Assembly: GCA_002774465.1 (NCBI GenBank)
Contig: PEYH01000032.1
Location: forward strand, 1-13,223
Length of the DNA stretch: 13,223 bases
Direction of reading: 5' to 3'
Origin: Parcubacteria group bacterium CG08_land_8_20_14_0_20_43_9
Lineage (GTDB): Bacteria > Patescibacteriota > Minisyncoccia > Minisyncoccales > PEYH01
Each line of letters opens with the position of its first letter. Position 1 is the stretch's first letter. Shown piece after piece: positions 12,149-13,223 of this stretch. The translations under genes and the position numbers were made by a program. The notes under the pieces are model-generated. The model made no database searches, was not told where the DNA came from, and saw only the letters and a list, made by a program, of their open reading frames with translations.

Positions 12149-12748
12149 CTACTCCTTGAACCAGCTTAATAGTTCATAAATTCTTTGGTTCGTTTTTTGG
12201 GCAATTGGAAGATAGAATTTAGTTTCTTCTTTCCAGCGGGGAATCTTGTAAAAATCCGGAGATGTTGCGGGAACAAAATCATTTGACCGAGCATTGTCTA
12301 AAACATCGCAGAGTTTTATTATCCGCACCCTTTCGTCCGCCCCTCCTATCTCCTGCGCCTTTTTCTTTTTATTCTCCATCTTCTCCTCTTCCGATTCGCC
12401 AATTGGTCGATGTCTGGTCAACGCCTCCGCAAGGCGCGCCACTTCTGGCCCGAATAAATTGCTCAACTGCACAACGCCAATCCTCCCGTCTTCTATAACG
12501 TCATGCAGAAAAGCGGCGCACAGCAAATCATTATCGTCTATCCCCGCTTCTTCAACTAAAACGAGGGCAACGCGGATGGGGTGGATGATATAAGGAACTC
12601 CGCTTGAGCGGAATTGTCCGGCGTGCTGTTCTTCGGCTAAATCCATTGCCCGGAACGCCCTTCTTCTGTTCTCTACCTCTAAACTGTCTAAATACCGGGT
12701 AATTTTGGTCCGCTGATAATCTAAATCAAGAAACTTATCGCTATCCAT
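12149..12748 (-). CDS. Stand-alone HD-domain phosphohydrolase of the RelA/SpoT type
   Basis: The 199-residue protein matches the hydrolase domain of RSH enzymes, which remove pyrophosphate from (p)ppGpp. Motifs in order are HAGQFRSSGVPYIIHP (42-57), with the RSH-style Arg47 and His56; LHDVIED (81-87), holding the HD pair His82-Asp83 and the Glu86-Asp87 pair needed for hydrolysis; and KLCDVLDNAR (145-154), with Asp148. There is no synthetase, TGS or ACT domain, so it would be a small alarmone hydrolase (Mesh1-like) or an HD enzyme with another nucleotide substrate. One base separates its ATG from the chagasin stop, and the Mth938-like gene follows 3 bases later, so the three are co-transcribed. 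The fold is firm; the substrate is inferred. Confidence 0.88.
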   Translation of the reverse strand: MDSDKFLDLDYQRTKITRYLDSLEVENRRRAFRAMDLAEEQHAGQFRSSGVPYIIHPIRVALVLVEEAGIDDNDLLCAAFLHDVIEDGRIGVVQLSNLFGPEVARLAEALTRHRPIGESEEEKMENKKKKAQEIGGADERVRIIKLCDVLDNARSNDFVPATSPDFYKIPRWKEETKFYLPIAQKTNQRIYELLSWFKE

Positions 12749-12749
12749 A

Positions 12750-13205
12750 TTACTCTGTTATCGTAAGGTTGAACACGATAGTTTTTTCCGGCTGGACGCT
12801 CTCCCACGGCCGGGCATAATTAAAAATTATCTCTGTCTGGCCCGGAGTCAATGCCCAGAAAGTAAATTTTTCATGGCCTCCGGCTCCAACTATCTCGCCC
12901 TCTGTTTCATCGGCAATATACTCCTTGCCCTTAAATTCAATAAAATTAGAATCCAGCTGCAACCCCCACTGAAATCCTGTTGTTATATTCCCTTCCAAGT
13001 CCACCACAAACTCCTGCCCTGCGGGAACCTGAATAACTCCGCTGTCTGCTTCTGTATAAATATAATCCTCGCCGCCGCTCCCTGTTGGGGCGCCTGTTTT
13101 CTCCGGCCAACAAATAAAATCAATGGCGATGTAGATTACCGCTCCCAACAGTATAAAAACCATGAAGAGCATAAACAAACGATTCTCCAATAATTTCTCT
13201 ATCAT
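12750..13205 (-). CDS. Membrane-anchored chagasin-family (I42) cysteine protease inhibitor
   Basis: Chagasin-type inhibitors block papain-like cysteine proteases with three loops. This 151-residue protein has an N-terminal anchor (about 9-31), a Gly/Ser-rich linker and one Ig-like inhibitor domain (about 52-151). All three loop motifs are recognisable: NITTGF (73-78, for NPTTGY), GAGG (107-110, for GxGG) and RPW (132-134). The domain should lie outside the membrane, where it could protect the cell from host or neighbour proteases, a reasonable but untested idea for an episymbiont. The ATG at 13205 lies 18 bases from the window edge with no clear Shine-Dalgarno. Genes upstream are out of view, so whether it starts the operon is unknown. 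Confidence 0.93.
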   Translation of the reverse strand: MIEKLLENRLFMLFMVFILLGAVIYIAIDFICWPEKTGAPTGSGGEDYIYTEADSGVIQVPAGQEFVVDLEGNITTGFQWGLQLDSNFIEFKGKEYIADETEGEIVGAGGHEKFTFWALTPGQTEIIFNYARPWESVQPEKTIVFNLTITE

Positions 13206-13223
13206 TTTTTTTAATATTTTATT

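Overview
The window looks like chromosome from a member of the candidate phyla radiation (Patescibacteria, most likely the Parcubacteria group). This is inferred from gene content and style, not from a marker gene: short genes packed into ATGA-overlap or few-base-gap operons, mostly weak or absent Shine-Dalgarno sites, moderate G+C, and a mix of cell-wall genes with small membrane-anchored domains (chagasin, FKBP, DUF3298). The species cannot be named from the sequence.

Left part, + strand: the C-terminal end of FtsW (1-266), MurG (276-1430), glutamyl-tRNA synthetase (1488-3071, with its own candidate promoter), a small unrecognised secreted or anchored protein (3080-3445), and a Xer-type tyrosine recombinase (3638-4579) with a strong promoter and a structured leader. 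The first two genes are a remnant of the division and cell-wall (dcw) cluster.

Middle, - strand: a GC-rich diguanylate cyclase (4646-5344) behaves as a self-contained cassette. It has a near-consensus promoter with a palindrome over the -35, a perfect Shine-Dalgarno, a TTG start and a strong intrinsic terminator. Just upstream, 5463-5555 holds seven copies of a 10-base motif in both orientations. Further upstream comes an operon of envelope proteins: TspO/MBR (7211-7648), a membrane-anchored FKBP isomerase (6473-7201) and a DUF3298/RsiV-like protein (5655-6455). A soluble methyltransferase lies at 7711-8433.

The gap 8434-8729 is the most interesting non-coding stretch. On the + strand, opposite to every neighbouring gene, it carries a promoter, a long closing stem with a CU-rich loop, two near-identical hairpins and a UUCG-capped intrinsic terminator. 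I read it as an unrecognised small RNA of about 185 nt.

Right part, - strand: a membrane-anchored FAM173-like methyltransferase (8730-9278), two tandem PD-(D/E)XK nuclease paralogues (9302-9967 and 9964-10734), a HEPN/nucleotidyltransferase toxin-antitoxin pair (10745-11170 and 11167-11712) with two 20-bp palindromic operators embedded in its promoter, then an operon of a chagasin-type protease inhibitor (12750-13205), a stand-alone RSH-type HD hydrolase (12149-12748) and an Mth938-like protein (11783-12145).

Functionally the window combines housekeeping (wall synthesis, tRNA charging, recombination) with signalling and defence: c-di-GMP synthesis, possible alarmone hydrolysis, a toxin-antitoxin pair and nucleases. 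Nothing resembling a tRNA, rRNA, CRISPR array or insertion sequence was seen.
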